5,612 nucleotides of DNA. Origin: Pseudomonadota bacterium (GTDB taxonomy: Bacteria; Bdellovibrionota_B; Oligoflexia; Oligoflexales; JAPPIL01). Position numbers and translations under genes: made by a program. Under the pieces are notes generated by a model that saw only the letters and a list, made by a program, of their open reading frames with translations, did no database searches and was not told where the DNA came from. Positions 5,379-5,612 of this stretch are shown here, one piece after another; within the stretch, counting starts at the first letter, position 1, and every line of letters begins with the position of its first letter. The stretch covers positions 1-5,612 of the forward strand of contig JAPPIL010000185.1 of the NCBI GenBank assembly GCA_028877195.1, in the 5' to 3' direction.

Positions 5379-5445
5379 CTGCTGGTTCGGAGGCGGCTGC
5401 GGTATCATTAGCGAGATGGGCTTCCAAGTCTGTATGACCTCCCCC
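5365..5445 (-). pseudogene. possible 3' remnant of a lost gene
   Basis: On the minus strand, from 5445 to a TAA at 5367-5365, one frame reads as 26 residues of normal-looking protein: GGGHTDLEAHLANDTAAA followed by SEPAADHS. The composition (Asp, Glu, Ala, Leu, Thr mixed) is more natural than that of the other frames here. There is no start codon in frame, and upstream the frame runs into the IS-end-like sequence at 5447-5461 and then a stop just beyond it. This fits a gene whose 5' part was cut off by an insertion. The stop codon sits in one unit of the 16-bp tandem duplication. It could equally be a chance open frame. Confidence 0.22.
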
Positions 5446-5446
5446 C

Positions 5447-5461
5447 GGCTTTGTTGCATAA
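5447..5461 (+). mobile_element. IS903/IS5-type terminal inverted repeat-like end
   Basis: GGCTTTGTTGCATAA matches the outer end of IS903 (GGCTTTGTTGAATAA) at 14 of 15 positions; the IS903 end is quoted from memory. Read this way, the element would extend to the right of 5447, with host DNA ending in CCTCCCCCC at its left. No transposase gene and no opposite end appear in the remaining 150 bases, so it may be a solo end, a decayed or miniature element, or the start of one that continues past the window. Confidence 0.4.
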
Positions 5462-5470
5462 CTAACATCT

Positions 5471-5510
5471 CTTTTTTAGTATGCGGAGGGCTTTCCCCCC
5501 TCCGCACCTC
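5471..5510. repeat. GC-rich hairpin repeat, copy 2 (inverted)
   Basis: The 31 bases at 5480-5510 are the exact reverse complement of 25-55. The match goes on through CTTTTTT (5471-5477) after a 3-nt insertion (5478-5480 region) relative to copy 1. The same 9-bp stem is present: TGCGGAGGG (5483-5491 with slight boundary freedom) and CCCTCCGCA ending at 5507. A further 6-bp pair, CTAACA (5462-5467) and TGTTAG (5520-5525), brackets this copy only. Downstream of the stem on the plus strand the next T run (5517-5520) is too far for a standard terminator of the exported-protein gene. Confidence 0.85.
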
Positions 5511-5535
5511 CATCCCTTTTGTTAGCAAACATATG

Positions 5536-5612
5536 TTGGTTTGAGTCAGAAAAACTATTTTACCATTCGTATGACTCATGGCAAAATAGTTTTTCTGACT
5601 CTGATCAACCAA
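5536..5612. repeat. long AT-rich inverted repeat reaching the window edge
   Basis: The arms 5543-5561 and 5583-5601 are perfectly complementary over 19 bp. After one mismatch (A5562/C5582) the pairing resumes with CCAT (5563-5566) and ATGG (5578-5581), leaving an 11-nt loop. Outside the arms TTGGTT (5536-5541) can pair with AACCAA (5607-5612) across an asymmetric bulge. The right arm carries TTTTT and the left AAAAA, so a bidirectional terminator is conceivable, but the stem is AT-rich and unusually long for that. A palindromic mobile or repeat unit is the alternative. The structure may continue outside the window. Confidence 0.85.

Larger units (their letters stand above)
5339..5612. other. 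gene-poor, repeat-rich right end
   Basis: No convincing intact gene lies in these 274 bases. The stretch holds, in order, a 16-bp tandem duplication, a short minus-strand coding-like frame, an IS903-type end-like sequence, the second hairpin repeat and a long AT-rich palindrome. A minus-strand frame is open across most of it but runs through all the repeats and has no Shine-Dalgarno, so it is not called. Such a pile-up suggests a spot where mobile DNA has repeatedly entered or decayed. Confidence 0.7.

Noticed and set aside
5349..5612. Minus-strand open frame of 87 codons across the right end
   Set aside because: It runs through the palindrome, the hairpin repeat, the IS-like end and the tandem duplication, has an odd composition and no credible start signal.
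1..5612. CRISPR array, tRNA, rRNA or defence system
   Set aside because: No regularly spaced direct repeats, no cloverleaf-like or rRNA-like segments, and no nuclease, toxin or phage-type genes are visible.

Overview
This is a bacterial window with compact, mostly co-directional genes. Base composition looks close to balanced by eye. Short intergenic gaps, several UUG start codons and palindromic repeats at both ends fit a modest-sized genome that carries mobile DNA. The L28 N-terminus (CELTGKG ... NRVSHA ... LPNLQ) is the proteobacterial, rather alphaproteobacterial-looking form. I would not assign a lineage from this alone.

Layout. Positions 1-147 are a leader region with a GC-rich hairpin repeat (25-61), a possible sufC promoter and a possible overlapping leader ORF. 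sufC (148-936) and sufD (911-2203) overlap and encode the ATPase and one scaffold subunit of the SUF iron-sulfur cluster assembly complex. sufB is not in the window and no sufS follows. After a 118-bp gap comes a cluster of small basic proteins: ribosomal proteins S18 (2322-2615), L28 (2652-2885), a 70-residue protein whose start resembles ribosomal protein bTHX (2959-3171), and S20 (3183-3491). All three recognised ribosomal genes start with TTG followed by an alanine codon. The S20 gene ends tail to tail with an opposite-strand FAD-dependent oxidoreductase of the DAO fold (4681-3488); the two stop codons share one CTAG. A 72-bp divergent intergenic region leads to a small exported protein of unknown function (4754-5338).

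The last 274 bases hold no convincing intact gene. They contain a 16-bp tandem duplication, a reading frame on the minus strand that looks like the tail of a lost protein, a sequence resembling the terminal inverted repeat of an IS903-type element, a second copy of the hairpin repeat in inverted orientation, and a long AT-rich perfect palindrome that reaches the window edge.

The genes are mainly housekeeping: Fe-S cluster biogenesis, ribosome structure and a flavin oxidase. I see no defence system, CRISPR array or clearly new multi-gene system. The items most worth a second look are the inverted hairpin repeats, the bTHX-like gene inside the ribosomal cluster, the shared UUG starts, and the repeat-rich right end.
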